Positions 36,938-45,542 of a DNA stretch of 64,000 nt are shown piece after piece (position 1 is the stretch's first letter; every line of letters starts with the position of its first letter). The position numbers were made by a program, and so were the translations under genes. The notes beneath the pieces are model-generated. The model had not been told where the DNA came from. It saw nothing but the letters and a program-made list of their open reading frames with translations, and ran no database searches. This stretch comes from Sediminibacillus albus (GTDB taxonomy: Bacteria; Bacillota; Bacilli; Bacillales; Amphibacillaceae). The stretch lies in NCBI RefSeq assembly GCF_900101125.1, contig NZ_FNFL01000003.1:248001-312000 (forward strand), given 5' to 3'.

Positions 36938-36957
36938 TTATCTCGATTTCAAGATAA
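36938..36957. promoter_or_regulatory. MhqR-box-like palindrome
   Basis: TTATCTCGATTTCAAGATAA is an inverted repeat (TTATCT against AGATAA with near-symmetric centre) 32 bases upstream of the dioxygenase start. It resembles the TATCTCGAATTCAAGATA-type operators reported for MhqR in B. subtilis. Confidence 0.6.
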
Positions 36958-37002
36958 TTATAATGCAAGTTTTCCCGTATGTCAAACGACTTCACACCCC
37001 GG

Positions 37003-37794
37003 TTATCTTAACAGCGATTCAGCTCCATCAATAAATAGCTCCGTTCCAGTAATATGGGAAGATTCATCTGAAGCCAAAAATCTGATCAAGTCGGCTACCT
37101 GCTCTGGTTTACCAGCCCTGTGCTCCAAAGGCTGGTTTCCTTCTGGAAATTCAATCGGAATCTTCACTTTCTCTAAATTTTCTTTGTCAGCATGAGTATT
37201 TTCTCCGATGTTTGTCTCGATTGCTCCCGGGCAAATAACGTTCACTCTAATCTGGTACTCAGCCAATTCCAAGGCGGCCATCTTGCCGAAAGCCATCTGC
37301 CCTGCCTTGGAAGAACTGTAAGCAGACATCCCGATACCGGAAAATGTGCGGTTGCCGTTTATTGAGCTAGTAATGACAATACTACCTCCCTGTTTTCTCA
37401 TGGCCGGAATTGCATATTTCACCGTTAAAAAGGTACTCTTTAAATTGTTTGTCATTGTTTGATCCCATTCTTCCGGGGGGAGATCTTCAATCGGGGCTAG
37501 GCGGCCATTAACCCCTGCGTTGGCAAAAACAAAATCAAGCCGTCCCCATGTCATTACTACTTTCTGAATACAATCCTCTACTTGAAGCGGGACAGAAACA
37601 TCTGCCTCGATAATCATTGCTTCTCCTCCAGCATCGCCGATATCCTGTTTAACTTGGGCTGCATTTTCTTCCTTGATGTCGACCAATGCCACTTTTGCTC
37701 CTGATGCCGCCAGTTTAAGTGCAGAAGCTCTGCCAATTCCCGACCCGGCCCCTGTGACAACCGCTGTTTTTCCAGCTAAGCTCTTCTCATTCAT
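37003..37794 (-). CDS. Short-chain dehydrogenase/reductase
   Basis: Classical SDR, 263 residues: cofactor motif TGAGSGIGRAS at residues 15-25, acidic DIKEE after the second strand pointing to NAD(H), NAG at 93-95, catalytic Ser in ITSSINGNR near 145, Tyr-x3-Lys in SAYSSSKAG near 160, and the C-terminal SSHITGTELFIDGA. Substrate unknown. ATG follows GAGGAGGCAGG. Next to mhqO but separately started. Confidence 0.9.
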   Translation of the reverse strand: MNEKSLAGKTAVVTGAGSGIGRASALKLAASGAKVALVDIKEENAAQVKQDIGDAGGEAMIIEADVSVPLQVEDCIQKVVMTWGRLDFVFANAGVNGRLAPIEDLPPEEWDQTMTNNLKSTFLTVKYAIPAMRKQGGSIVITSSINGNRTFSGIGMSAYSSSKAGQMAFGKMAALELAEYQIRVNVICPGAIETNIGENTHADKENLEKVKIPIEFPEGNQPLEHRAGKPEQVADLIRFLASDESSHITGTELFIDGAESLLR

Positions 37795-37883
37795 TTTACC
37801 TGCCTCCTCGTAAAGTGTGGTTGATCTAGAAGATTGCTTGGTCTTTAAGTGAACTAATAACTTATATATCCATCCATCGATAA

Positions 37884-37897
37884 AGTAAACGCTTTAG
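37884..37897. promoter_or_regulatory. Weak cre-like site upstream of the SSS symporter
   Basis: AGTAAACGCTTTAG matches 11 of 14 positions of the CcpA consensus TGWAARCGYTWNCW and sits 89 bases before the start. It would fit a carbon-source transporter under catabolite repression. Confidence 0.35.
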
Positions 37898-37985
37898 AAA
37901 AATTTTCCTGATTGTAATTGGTTTTAAGCGAGTGAAAAAGGGGGAAGTTCACCAAAAGAAAATAAATGAATTGGAGCGAAATACC

Positions 37986-39764
37986 ATGAATCATTCGAGT
38001 CTTTGGTTTACACTCATATCCTGCATCTTTTTTATGGGCTTGGTTGCCTGGATAGCATACAGGCAGACAAAGAACCAAGTGAACGACTCTGCCGGGTACT
38101 TTCTGGCAGGCCGAGGGCTTTCCGGCGGATTCATTGCCGGATCCTTATTACTTACCAATCTTTCTGCCGAGCAGCTAGTCGGGCTGAACGGCCAGGCTTA
38201 CCGCGCCAACCTTTCCAATATGGCCTGGGAAGTCACGGCCCCGATTGCAATCGTAATTATGGCCCTTTATTTGCTACCAAAATATTTAGGGGGTTCCGTC
38301 ACCACCCTGCCGGAATTCTTGAGCAGACGGTTCGATAAGACGGTCCGACTATATATTGTTATCTTATTTATGTTTGGTTATGTATTCGTCACAATTCCTT
38401 CCATGTTATACTCCGGCGCATTAGCCGTGTTAAGGCTGTTCAATGTCCCTGATTTGTTAGGAATATCCTTTGTCCAGTCCGTATGGCTGGTGGTATGGGT
38501 AGTTGGCTTAATAGGAGCCGCCTATGCGATTTTCGGCGGTCTTAAAGCCGTCGCTATTTCAGATACACTAAATGGAATTGGTCTGTTGATTATTGGAATT
38601 CTCGTGCCAGTCCTCGGTTTCTTTGCCTTGGGAGATGGCAATATGCTAAGCGGCATGAAAGAAATCACCGTGAACAACGCCGAAAAACTCAACGCCATCG
38701 GCGGAGCAGACGATTCCGTACCCTTTGGCAGCATTTTTACTGGATTAATTGTCGCCAACTTGTTTTATTGGGCATCCAACCAATATGTCATCCAAAGAAC
38801 CTTAGGGGCGAAAAGCCTGAAGGAAGGACAAAAAGGGGTATTATTCTCCGGGTTTTATAAGCTGCTCGTACCTTTATTCATGATGATTCCCGGAATCATC
38901 GCCTTTCATCTTTATGGCGAAAATCTACGTAATGTCGACCTGGCCTATCCAACCCTGATTTCAAATGTGCTGCCAACTTATCTATCAGGCTTCTTCCTGG
39001 CAGTTCTTCTAGGAGCTGTGCTAAGTTCTTATAACTCGCTGTTAAATAGCGCTGCTACCATGTTCGCTTTCGATATTTATAAGCCACGGGCAAACAAGGA
39101 AGTTAGCGATGAAAAACTAATTAAAATCAGCAAAATATTTGGAACTATCATTGCTTTCATTACCTTTTTTATTTCACCGCTGCTCATGTATGCACCAAAT
39201 GGTTTATGGGATTTAATCAGACAGTTTACTGGTTTTTTCAACATCCCGATCGTCACCATCCTGCTGGCTGCAGTGCTTTCAAAATATGTACCTGCGATTG
39301 CTCCCAAAGTAGTAATCATCTTTCATGTCATCGCCTATTATTTAATGATTTGGGGAACAGATCACTTATTCGGTTTCCCATTGGATATCAATTATGTACA
39401 CGTATATGGCATACTGTTCGCCATTGAAGTCAGTATCATGCTCTTCTTCCGGTTCTGGAAGCCGAGAAAAGAACCATACGTATTCAAAAAAGATCCAAAA
39501 GTCAGCCTTGTACCATGGAAATATGCTTTGCCAATCACTATTATTCTGTTATCGCTAATGTGTGCTGTTTATATTGTATTTTCGCCAATTGGTCTTGCCT
39601 ATCCAGATGCCGTTGTTTCCAACAGCTTCTGGTATGCAATAGGAGGTTTAGCCGTCATTACAACGGCACTCTACTTTCTATCCCTGAAAAGCTGGATGAA
39701 AAAATATGATAACTATTTAATAAAAGAGGAGGAAAGAAAAGAGGACTTTTCTGTTTCGAGATAA
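37986..39764 (+). CDS. Sodium:solute symporter (SSS family, YidK-like)
   Basis: Polytopic membrane protein of 592 residues with about 14 helices. It carries family segments GYFLAGRGLSGGFIAGSLLLTN (residues about 35-56), SAEQLVGLNGQAYR, GGLKAVAISDTLNGIGLL near 180 and the QRTLGAKSLKEGQKG stretch near 277. Closest in wording to E. coli YidK and sugar-type SSS carriers. ATG 37986 follows TTGGAGCG; the frame extends upstream but its start has no site. Substrate not determinable; the cre-like site hints at a carbon source. Confidence 0.88.
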   Translation: MNHSSLWFTLISCIFFMGLVAWIAYRQTKNQVNDSAGYFLAGRGLSGGFIAGSLLLTNLSAEQLVGLNGQAYRANLSNMAWEVTAPIAIVIMALYLLPKYLGGSVTTLPEFLSRRFDKTVRLYIVILFMFGYVFVTIPSMLYSGALAVLRLFNVPDLLGISFVQSVWLVVWVVGLIGAAYAIFGGLKAVAISDTLNGIGLLIIGILVPVLGFFALGDGNMLSGMKEITVNNAEKLNAIGGADDSVPFGSIFTGLIVANLFYWASNQYVIQRTLGAKSLKEGQKGVLFSGFYKLLVPLFMMIPGIIAFHLYGENLRNVDLAYPTLISNVLPTYLSGFFLAVLLGAVLSSYNSLLNSAATMFAFDIYKPRANKEVSDEKLIKISKIFGTIIAFITFFISPLLMYAPNGLWDLIRQFTGFFNIPIVTILLAAVLSKYVPAIAPKVVIIFHVIAYYLMIWGTDHLFGFPLDINYVHVYGILFAIEVSIMLFFRFWKPRKEPYVFKKDPKVSLVPWKYALPITIILLSLMCAVYIVFSPIGLAYPDAVVSNSFWYAIGGLAVITTALYFLSLKSWMKKYDNYLIKEEERKEDFSVSR

Positions 39765-39772
39765 CATATGCC

Positions 39773-39818
39773 AAAAGACAACCTCCCACCTGTAATCAGC
39801 GGGGAGGTTGTCTTTTAA
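39773..39818. terminator. Bidirectional terminator
   Basis: AAAAGACAACCTCCC pairs with GGGAGGTTGTCTTTT, placed between the convergent symporter and NUDIX genes. Confidence 0.9.
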
Positions 39819-39826
39819 TAATTATA

Positions 39827-40294
39827 TCAGTCGATAATCGGTCCTGTTGTACCAGCAGCATATTCCTCTATGATCGGCTTATGGCTGGCAAATAAATTTT
39901 CTGGTAAATCGTTTAATCGGAAGAATTCCGCATCCAATGACTCTTCATTTTGCCTCACGAGGCTTCCTGTGAAATCACTGCAGGTAAACCAGATTTGAAC
40001 CATTGCCACCTGGTCGCCATTTTCAAGGGTTGTCTCTTTGTCAGATCCGGAGTAAATACTGAATAACTCCAGCTGTCCTAACCGCAAGCCAGTTTCCTCA
40101 AACACTTCCCTTCTTGCAGCATCTGAAACAGTTTCACCCATCTCCATATATCCTCCTGGCAGCCCCCACGATCGATTATCTGAACGTAAATGGAGCAGCA
40201 GCCGGTCGTCCTGGTCAAAAACAAGCACTCCGGCAACGACCATAATCACTTTTTCGTGTCCCACCATAGAACGTAAATAGCTTATGTAATCCAT
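39827..40294 (-). CDS. NUDIX hydrolase
   Basis: 155 residues from ATG 40294 behind AAGGAGAGTTAGA. The NUDIX box is complete: GGYMEMGETVSDAARREVFEETGL spans residues about 48-71, with the REVFEETG catalytic core. Preceded by LLLHLRSDNRSWGLPGG. Cleaves a nucleoside diphosphate linked to some group; substrate cannot be assigned. Confidence 0.92.
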   Translation of the reverse strand: MDYISYLRSMVGHEKVIMVVAGVLVFDQDDRLLLHLRSDNRSWGLPGGYMEMGETVSDAARREVFEETGLRLGQLELFSIYSGSDKETTLENGDQVAMVQIWFTCSDFTGSLVRQNEESLDAEFFRLNDLPENLFASHKPIIEEYAAGTTGPIID

Positions 40295-40385
40295 TCTAAC
40301 TCTCCTTTTCCTCAAAATAATTAATATAGATATAAAAAAGCAAGCCCTACCTTAAAGAGAAGATGGACTTGCTTATATATGCAAA

Positions 40386-40625
40386 TTATTGATTTGCGAA
40401 AAACGCTTCAGCTCTTTCCAAATCTACTTCCTGTTCAGGAGTTAGATCATATTCTTCCTCTATTGCATCTACTGGGCAGACAGCTTTACAAGCCCCGCAG
40501 TCGATGCAAATGTCGGGATCGATGAAAAATTGGTCCGGACCTTCTGCTATACAATCAACAGGGCAGACAGTCAGACACTCTGCAGCTTTTTCATCTTTAC
40601 ATGGACTCGTGATAACAAAAGCCAT
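40386..40625 (-). CDS. Ferredoxin with two iron-sulfur clusters
   Basis: 79-residue electron carrier. The second motif CIDCGACKAVCP (residues 40-51) is a classic [4Fe-4S] site. The first (Cys9, Cys17, CP at 21-22) lacks one Cys of the normal pattern and, as in seven-iron ferredoxins, probably holds a [3Fe-4S] or air-stable [4Fe-4S] cluster. Acidic C-terminus. ATG follows AAGGAGGAATATC. Monocistronic; the widely conserved Bacillus-type ferredoxin. Confidence 0.93.
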   Translation of the reverse strand: MAFVITSPCKDEKAAECLTVCPVDCIAEGPDQFFIDPDICIDCGACKAVCPVDAIEEEYDLTPEQEVDLERAEAFFANQ

Positions 40626-40810
40626 CGAGATATTCCTCCTTATATATGAAGAATTCTATGTTCAAGAATTCTATAATTATATTTAATAACACCCAGGCGT
40701 CTTTGGCAAGGAAAGGAACCCGAATGTCGTTCAGCTTTCCATCCTATATTAACACAAGCCGAAAAGGTAGAGTAACCCATATGCTATCGCTTTTACTGAT
40801 TTATTAAAAG

Positions 40811-40842
40811 AAAAAACCCTTGCCTTAATTAGCAAGGGTTTT
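40811..40842. terminator. Hairpin terminator next to the nsrR remnant
   Basis: AAAACCCTTGC (40813-40823) pairs with GCAAGGGTTTT (40832-40842). It occupies the place where the missing 5' part of nsrR would be. Confidence 0.75.
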
Positions 40843-40858
40843 CAGATTAAAAATTAAA

Positions 40859-41143
40859 ATTATCGGAAATGGCGGCATAAAACTAGCAAGACATCCAGAC
40901 GATATCCAGATTGGTGAGGTAGTCCGCAATACTGAAGAAGATTTCTTTGTAGTTGAATGCTTTGACGACTCCAAGAATACTTGTTTAATTAGTGACGCCT
41001 GCCGTTTGCAGGGAGTGTTGGGAAAGGCTTTGACAGCATTCATGGAAACATTAGATCAATATAAACTTGGTGACCTGATTATCAACAAAGACCACTTACA
41101 GTCTTTGATGACTCATTCAGCATCTGCAGACAACAAGCCCTGA
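40859..41143 (+). pseudogene. nsrR: 5'-truncated nsrR (Rrf2-family nitric oxide sensor)
   Basis: An open frame of 94 residues reading GNGGIKLARHPDDIQIGEVV onward matches the C-terminal two thirds of NsrR, including the three cluster cysteines in ECFDDSKNTCLISDACRLQGVLG. The first 50-55 residues, with the DNA-binding helix, are absent: the frame begins without a start codon 17 bases after an unrelated terminator. The 3' end is intact and runs into its own terminator. I infer loss of the 5' end by deletion or replacement, so the repressor is dead; an internal ATG would lack the HTH anyway. Confidence 0.85.
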
Positions 41144-41158
41144 AAATTTTCAGGGCTT
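41135..41158 (+). terminator. Terminator of the nsrR remnant
   Basis: AAGCCCTGAAAA pairs with TTTTCAGGGCTT; the TGA stop codon lies within the stem. Confidence 0.85.
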
Positions 41159-41163
41159 CTTTA

Positions 41164-41202
41164 GTAAAAAAAACACCTTATCCGATTCCGAATAAGGTGA
41201 CA
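41164..41202 (-). terminator. Terminator of the BCCT gene
   Basis: CACCTTAT pairs with ATAAGGTG around a 10-base loop and is followed by a run of T on the minus strand. Confidence 0.85.
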
Positions 41203-41228
41203 GCAAATTTTATTTGTTTTCAATTAAG

Positions 41229-42791
41229 TTATTCTTCTTCGTTAACTGGCTTTCCATTGGATAAACCAATGTGTTGTTCTTTGCCAAGTTCACGTGCAAT
41301 CTTGACTGCGTCCCATAGTGTGGGGAGCATCAATAAAGATACAGGAACGGCTGTGACTACAATGGAGTTCTGGATAGCCGTAACGCTTCCCGGATCGATC
41401 GCTAATAAAATAGTCGATAACACACCGAATAACAATACCCAGAAAACGCGAATCCATTTTTTCGGCCGGTCATTACCCGTTAGCGTCACTGCCACTGTAT
41501 AAGAAATAGAGTCTACGGTCGTCGCGACAAATACCAGCGTGACAATTAAGAAACCAATTGCCAGCCATAAACCTAGCGGCATTTGATCCATGATCGCCAT
41601 AACGGCAGCAGGCATTCCGCCATTACTCAAAGGATCAGAAATCACGCCGGGGTTACTCAGCTCAGCTTCGATGCCGCTTCCGCCTACAACGGTAAACCAA
41701 AAGTTACTCACGAGCGGTGCCACAACTGCAACTGCCAGTACTAATTCACGGATAGTTCTTCCACGGGAAATGCGGCTAATAAAAATTGCCATCATTGGCC
41801 CGTAACCGAGGAACCAGCCCCAGAAAAAGACTGTCCAGGCTCCTAGCCATGCCTGGTCGCCCTGGTATGTTGACATTGTCAGCAGGTTTTGCAAATGGAA
41901 CCCCTCTGCTGAGATGAATTTGTTAATGATAAACATCGTTGGTCCGACAATCAACATCACGATTGCCAGGAAAACAGTCAATCCTACATTCATCCGACTT
42001 AAAAACTGGATCCCTCTGTCTACGCCTGTGGCTACTGATATAGCCGCTATCACAACTAACACAGCAATAACAATGATATTGGTAAATAGTGTATTAGGCA
42101 CACCAAATAAAGAGTGCAATCCATAGGTAAGCTGCATTCCCAGGAAACCGATAGGTCCCATTGTTCCCGCAGCCACCGCTACGATGGAAATAATATCAGC
42201 AATGCTGCCTACAATACTTTTACGGAATATCTTTTCTCCAAATAGTGGATATAACATAGCTCTAGGTTTCAGCGGAAATCCTTTATGGTAATGGGCATAC
42301 ATTAAAACAATGGTAGCCAGAGTTCCTAATATTGACCAAGCCATGAATCCCCAATGCATGAAACTTTGCGCTAAAGCAGGTTCCACCCCTGCCATACTTG
42401 AGGAATTATCGTTAAACAACGGGGGGTTATTGATAAAGTGATACATTGGTTCTGAAGCCGCCCAAAAAACGCCGCCACTGGCCATTAATGTACATAATAT
42501 CATCGCTACCCAGCGGTAATAACTATTTTCTGGTTTAGCTTTGTTTCCCAACCGCACTTTACCGTATTTAGAAACTGCCAGACCTAACCCAATAAGCAAG
42601 TTCGCCAATAGCAGCAGCTGCCAATACGATCCGAAATACTTGGCAGAAACGTTAAAGGATGCGGTGATCCAATTTCCTACCCTGTCTAAATCCATTAATG
42701 ATAAAAGGACAAATAATATTATTAATCCTCCACTTACTATAAAAACGGGGGTGTCCGTCTTGTTTGTCGATATCTTCTTTTCTTGTCGCAC
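41229..42791 (-). CDS. BCCT-family transporter (betaine/carnitine/choline type)
   Basis: Twelve-helix secondary transporter, 520 residues from GTG 42791 six bases after AGGAGG. Family hallmarks: VFWAASEPMYHF near residue 115 in TM4, and FFWGWFLGYGPMMAIFISRISRGRTIRE near 340 with the tryptophans of the substrate box and the conserved cytoplasmic loop. Such carriers import compatible solutes under salt stress or exchange carnitine/betaine. The Gly-rich TM3 sodium segment of BetP (GMGIG) reads MASGGVFWA here, so coupling ion is uncertain. Charged N- and C-tails are short, so stress sensing like BetP is not evident. Confidence 0.9.
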   Translation of the reverse strand: MRQEKKISTNKTDTPVFIVSGGLIILFVLLSLMDLDRVGNWITASFNVSAKYFGSYWQLLLLANLLIGLGLAVSKYGKVRLGNKAKPENSYYRWVAMILCTLMASGGVFWAASEPMYHFINNPPLFNDNSSSMAGVEPALAQSFMHWGFMAWSILGTLATIVLMYAHYHKGFPLKPRAMLYPLFGEKIFRKSIVGSIADIISIVAVAAGTMGPIGFLGMQLTYGLHSLFGVPNTLFTNIIVIAVLVVIAAISVATGVDRGIQFLSRMNVGLTVFLAIVMLIVGPTMFIINKFISAEGFHLQNLLTMSTYQGDQAWLGAWTVFFWGWFLGYGPMMAIFISRISRGRTIRELVLAVAVVAPLVSNFWFTVVGGSGIEAELSNPGVISDPLSNGGMPAAVMAIMDQMPLGLWLAIGFLIVTLVFVATTVDSISYTVAVTLTGNDRPKKWIRVFWVLLFGVLSTILLAIDPGSVTAIQNSIVVTAVPVSLLMLPTLWDAVKIARELGKEQHIGLSNGKPVNEEE

Positions 42792-43166
42792 TTTTTTCCT
42801 CCTGAATGTAAGGAGCAAGTGCCTACAATAATGTTCCCTCTCTCTCTATCTATCATTGCAGACCATTTGATGGGGAATTATTCTCTTATAGTTATAAAGA
42901 AAAATGCTATTTAAAAATCGAATAATTTTTCAAGTCCGAAAACCATCGGCTTGCTCTCTGTATTTTTACTACGAATGAAGTTACATTAAATTATTTCGAT
43001 TTTCAACCATACAGGAAAACGGTTCACTTCCTTTCTTATCTTGCCAAATACATTTAATATTATAAGTTTATTTTAGAATTAACGTCAAATAAATAAATAG
43101 GTAAGGGAACAGTCTTTTTGAATGAAAGCGGATTAATTTAGTCAATTATTAAGATACCGCTACCAG
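42792..43166 (-). promoter_or_regulatory. BCCT promoter and long 5' leader
   Basis: On the minus strand -35 TTGACG (43083-43088) and -10 TATAAT (43059-43064) are 18 bases apart. They would give a leader of about 260 bases before the GTG start. The leader shows no riboswitch class I recognise. A promoter nearer the gene cannot be excluded. Confidence 0.5.
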
Positions 43167-43203
43167 AAAAAACTTATCCAGCAGTATTTGCCGGATAAGT
43201 CTT
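43167..43203 (-). terminator. Terminator of the LLM/ATP-grasp operon
   Basis: ACTTATCC pairs with GGATAAGT (inner GC pairs added) and is followed by six T on the minus strand, just after the ATP-grasp stop. Confidence 0.85.
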
Positions 43204-43208
43204 CCAGG

Positions 43209-44168
43209 TCAAAAAGAAATCGAATTGGATGCTTGCAATGCTTTTAATTCTTCCTTCAAGAACGCCGCCATTTCCAACATGCCGTATTTTCCTGCTTTGG
43301 CTTCTGCCTCCGAGTTATAATTCGTATTTGTGTTTACATCATAGGTGAAAATCTCACCGTCCTGGTTATAGATGAATTCAATACCGGCTATGCGGATGTC
43401 GTTTTCAGCAAGGAATTGCTCGTACCTTTCAATCACTGATTCGTTAAAGTTATCAACAATTTGAAACTTCGCCTTTTCCTCAGCTTCTCCGCCGGCAGGG
43501 CAAAACAAGTCATTCACTTTGCACGCATCAGCTGGGCACAGTTCAAAACCTTCCGAGGTATCGACCTGAACCGCATATAAAAATTTTCCGTTAACAAACT
43601 CGCACCTGGTAATATACGGATCGGGAGCTTTTATATATTCCTGGATCAAAGTAATTCCATCTACCGGTTCATCAAAATCCGGGCCTTGCACATAGTTTTT
43701 TAATCCATCAATCGAATGGAACAACTGGACTCCAAGACCTTTCCCTGCCCGGTTATGTTTGGTGATAAAGGAAGAGGCACCCAGCTTTTCGGCCGCTTCA
43801 ATAATCTGCTGTTTGCCGACAGCTGCCAACGTTTTGGGTGTGCGGATTCCTGCTTGATTCAACGCCATGTACTGATTAATCTTACTAAGTTCAAGACGTA
43901 ATGCCCTGCTTCCATTAATAACCGTTCGCCCGTGGCGTTCCAGCCAAGCAAGCACACCTTCTGTCAGTTCTGGCGCATAACGATGATTGCGAGTATGGGA
44001 AGAAGCACTGATTCTGCTGTAAAAAATCCCCTCCGGAGGTTCTTCAGTTAAATCAAGCACCCCTTGGTCAAGAAACCATTCTTCATAGGGAACATCAAGC
44101 TCTTCCAATCTTCTTGTCAAATGCTCTGTCCACTCATTGTTTTCATGGATAACGTAAACTTTGCTCAT
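43209..44168 (-). CDS. ATP-grasp ligase, RimK-like
   Basis: 319 residues from ATG 44168 (MSKVYVIHENNEWTE). N-terminal domain, then an ATP-grasp core from about residue 95: ELSKINQYMALNQAGIRTPKTL, the ATP-lysine region SSFITKHNRAGKGLGVQLF, the ALIQEYI-like TLIQEYIKAP hinge, and metal ligands in GIEFIYNQDGEIFTYDVNTNTNYN near 280. The family joins an amino acid to a carboxylate via acyl phosphate. A Cys-containing segment (CPADACKVNDLFCP) is unusual. It lies 67 bases after the LLM monooxygenase under one SAM riboswitch, so substrate and product are probably tied to sulfur or methionine metabolism. Exact reaction unknown. Confidence 0.8.
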   Translation of the reverse strand: MSKVYVIHENNEWTEHLTRRLEELDVPYEEWFLDQGVLDLTEEPPEGIFYSRISASSHTRNHRYAPELTEGVLAWLERHGRTVINGSRALRLELSKINQYMALNQAGIRTPKTLAAVGKQQIIEAAEKLGASSFITKHNRAGKGLGVQLFHSIDGLKNYVQGPDFDEPVDGITLIQEYIKAPDPYITRCEFVNGKFLYAVQVDTSEGFELCPADACKVNDLFCPAGGEAEEKAKFQIVDNFNESVIERYEQFLAENDIRIAGIEFIYNQDGEIFTYDVNTNTNYNSEAEAKAGKYGMLEMAAFLKEELKALQASNSISF

Positions 44169-44235
44169 TAATGATCTCCTCACTTTTGTTTGTCCGTTGC
44201 TCTATACCTGCCAAACGCCTTTTTCGCTATTCTTG

Positions 44236-45285
44236 TTACGATAATAATTGTTGTCTTTTTTCTTCAACGAGAGGCATGACTTGTTTAGAGAATCGTTCCA
44301 TCTCTTCCAGCTGTGGCGAAAATTGTAGCAACAACAAGTCTAGCCCGGCTTCCTCATAAGCAGCAATTCTTTCTGCAATTTGCCCGGGAGTTCCAACTAA
44401 ATGAGGGCGCAGTCCACGGTTGGATACCGAATAGTCATTCCATTTAACCTGCTGTTCCAGCTGTGACTTGCTGACAAAATCTTCGTAGCCTGCATAACCC
44501 GCTGTTTCTTTCACATCAGTGATTCGCTGCCATTCCCGAAGTGCTTCTTCCTCCGTATCACGGCAGATAATGTAAGCAGCCATACCGAAAGATTGAAATT
44601 CCGGCTTTCCCGCTTCTTCGCGTTTAACCTTCATTTCGGCAATCTTGCTGGCAATTTCATCGATAGTGCCGCCATGCATTACGTAAGCATCACAATTATC
44701 AACAATTGCCTGCTTGCCACGGTCGCTTTCCCCGCCAGCATAAAGGATCGGATATGGCTTTTGCACTGGCTTAGGAGCAAGCTTTGCGTTTTTCACCTGA
44801 TAATAATCGCCCTCATAAGAGAACGTCTCTTCCTGCCACATGCCCTTTAGTACCTCCAAAAACTCCTCGGTCCGATCATATCGTTCATCATGGGCTGTAA
44901 AAGCTCCTCCGTATTGTTTGGCTTCCTCTTCCCACCAGGCAGATACAACATTCAGTGTAAAACGGCCGTTGCTAATATGATCAATATTGGCAGCCATTTT
45001 AGCGGTAACAGCCGGATGATGGAATCCCGGCCGGACAGCTGTCATGATTTCTATCTTCTCGGTAACAGCCGCAAGACCGGCAGCAGTCGACCATGCCTCC
45101 AATGAATCTGCATCAGTGCCTTTGATATCGTTTAAATATAATTCAGCAATCAAGGTAGTATCATAGCCCCACTCTTCTGCTGATTGAACTACTTGTTTTG
45201 TATACTCAAAAGTGGGAGGCATGCCTTCATCTTCCACATTTCTTAACCATCCACCAAATACCGGCAGCCAAAATCCATATTTCAT
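44236..45285 (-). CDS. LLM-class FMNH2-dependent monooxygenase, SsuD/SfnG-like
   Basis: Bacterial-luciferase-fold protein of 349 residues (MKYGFWLPVFGGWLRN). It has family segments TAVRPGFHHPAVTAKMAANIDHIS near residue 83, SAWWEEEAKQYG near 120, HDERYDRTEEFLEVLKGMW near 135 and LAPKPVQKPYPILYAGGESDRG near 168, the pattern seen in alkanesulfonate and dimethylsulfone monooxygenases. These enzymes release sulfite or sulfinate from organosulfur compounds with FMNH2 from a partner reductase. The upstream SAM riboswitch supports a sulfur role. No flavin reductase or sulfonate transporter is adjacent. Confidence 0.85.
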   Translation of the reverse strand: MKYGFWLPVFGGWLRNVEDEGMPPTFEYTKQVVQSAEEWGYDTTLIAELYLNDIKGTDADSLEAWSTAAGLAAVTEKIEIMTAVRPGFHHPAVTAKMAANIDHISNGRFTLNVVSAWWEEEAKQYGGAFTAHDERYDRTEEFLEVLKGMWQEETFSYEGDYYQVKNAKLAPKPVQKPYPILYAGGESDRGKQAIVDNCDAYVMHGGTIDEIASKIAEMKVKREEAGKPEFQSFGMAAYIICRDTEEEALREWQRITDVKETAGYAGYEDFVSKSQLEQQVKWNDYSVSNRGLRPHLVGTPGQIAERIAAYEEAGLDLLLLQFSPQLEEMERFSKQVMPLVEEKRQQLLS

Positions 45286-45384
45286 CTTTTCTCTCTCCTC
45301 TATCCATATACTGTTCTGTTTTATCCACCAAGATCGATTTGCCTTGAATCATTGTGATTCCCCACATATAAAGGGTTCCGCTTC

Positions 45385-45418
45385 TTAAAAAAGCCTTCTT
45401 CCAGAGAGGAAGAAGGCT
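45385..45418 (-). terminator. Riboswitch-controlled terminator
   Basis: AGCCTTCTTCC pairs with GGAAGAAGGCT around TCTCT, followed by a T-run on the minus strand. It lies between the SAM aptamer and the LLM gene and is the expected OFF structure. Confidence 0.9.
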
Positions 45419-45432
45419 TCTTGTCGATCTGC

Positions 45433-45542
45433 TTCTTATCTCTCAGAGTCATCCAACTCTGCAGGAATTGGCACCTTCCTGATTAAATCAGTGGGTTGCC
45501 GGGCTTCATCGGGCCTTTCCCTCCGCCGCTCTTTATAAGAAT
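45433..45542 (-). ncRNA. SAM-I riboswitch (S-box)
   Basis: Read on the minus strand: P1 strand TTCTTAT, then GAGCGGCGGAGGGA, GGCCCGATGAAGCCCGGCAA, the GAAGGTGCCAATTCCTGCAG segment, GGATGACTCTGAGAG and closing ATAAGAA. All are S-box consensus blocks in the right order, and a terminator follows. When SAM is scarce the terminator should open and the LLM/ATP-grasp operon be transcribed. The rest of 45543-45681 holds no gene; its promoter lies near 45560-45590. Confidence 0.95.

Noticed and set aside
40825-41043. 72-codon minus-strand frame opposite the nsrR remnant
   Set aside because: It is the antisense shadow of the nsrR-like frame, whose protein match is clear.
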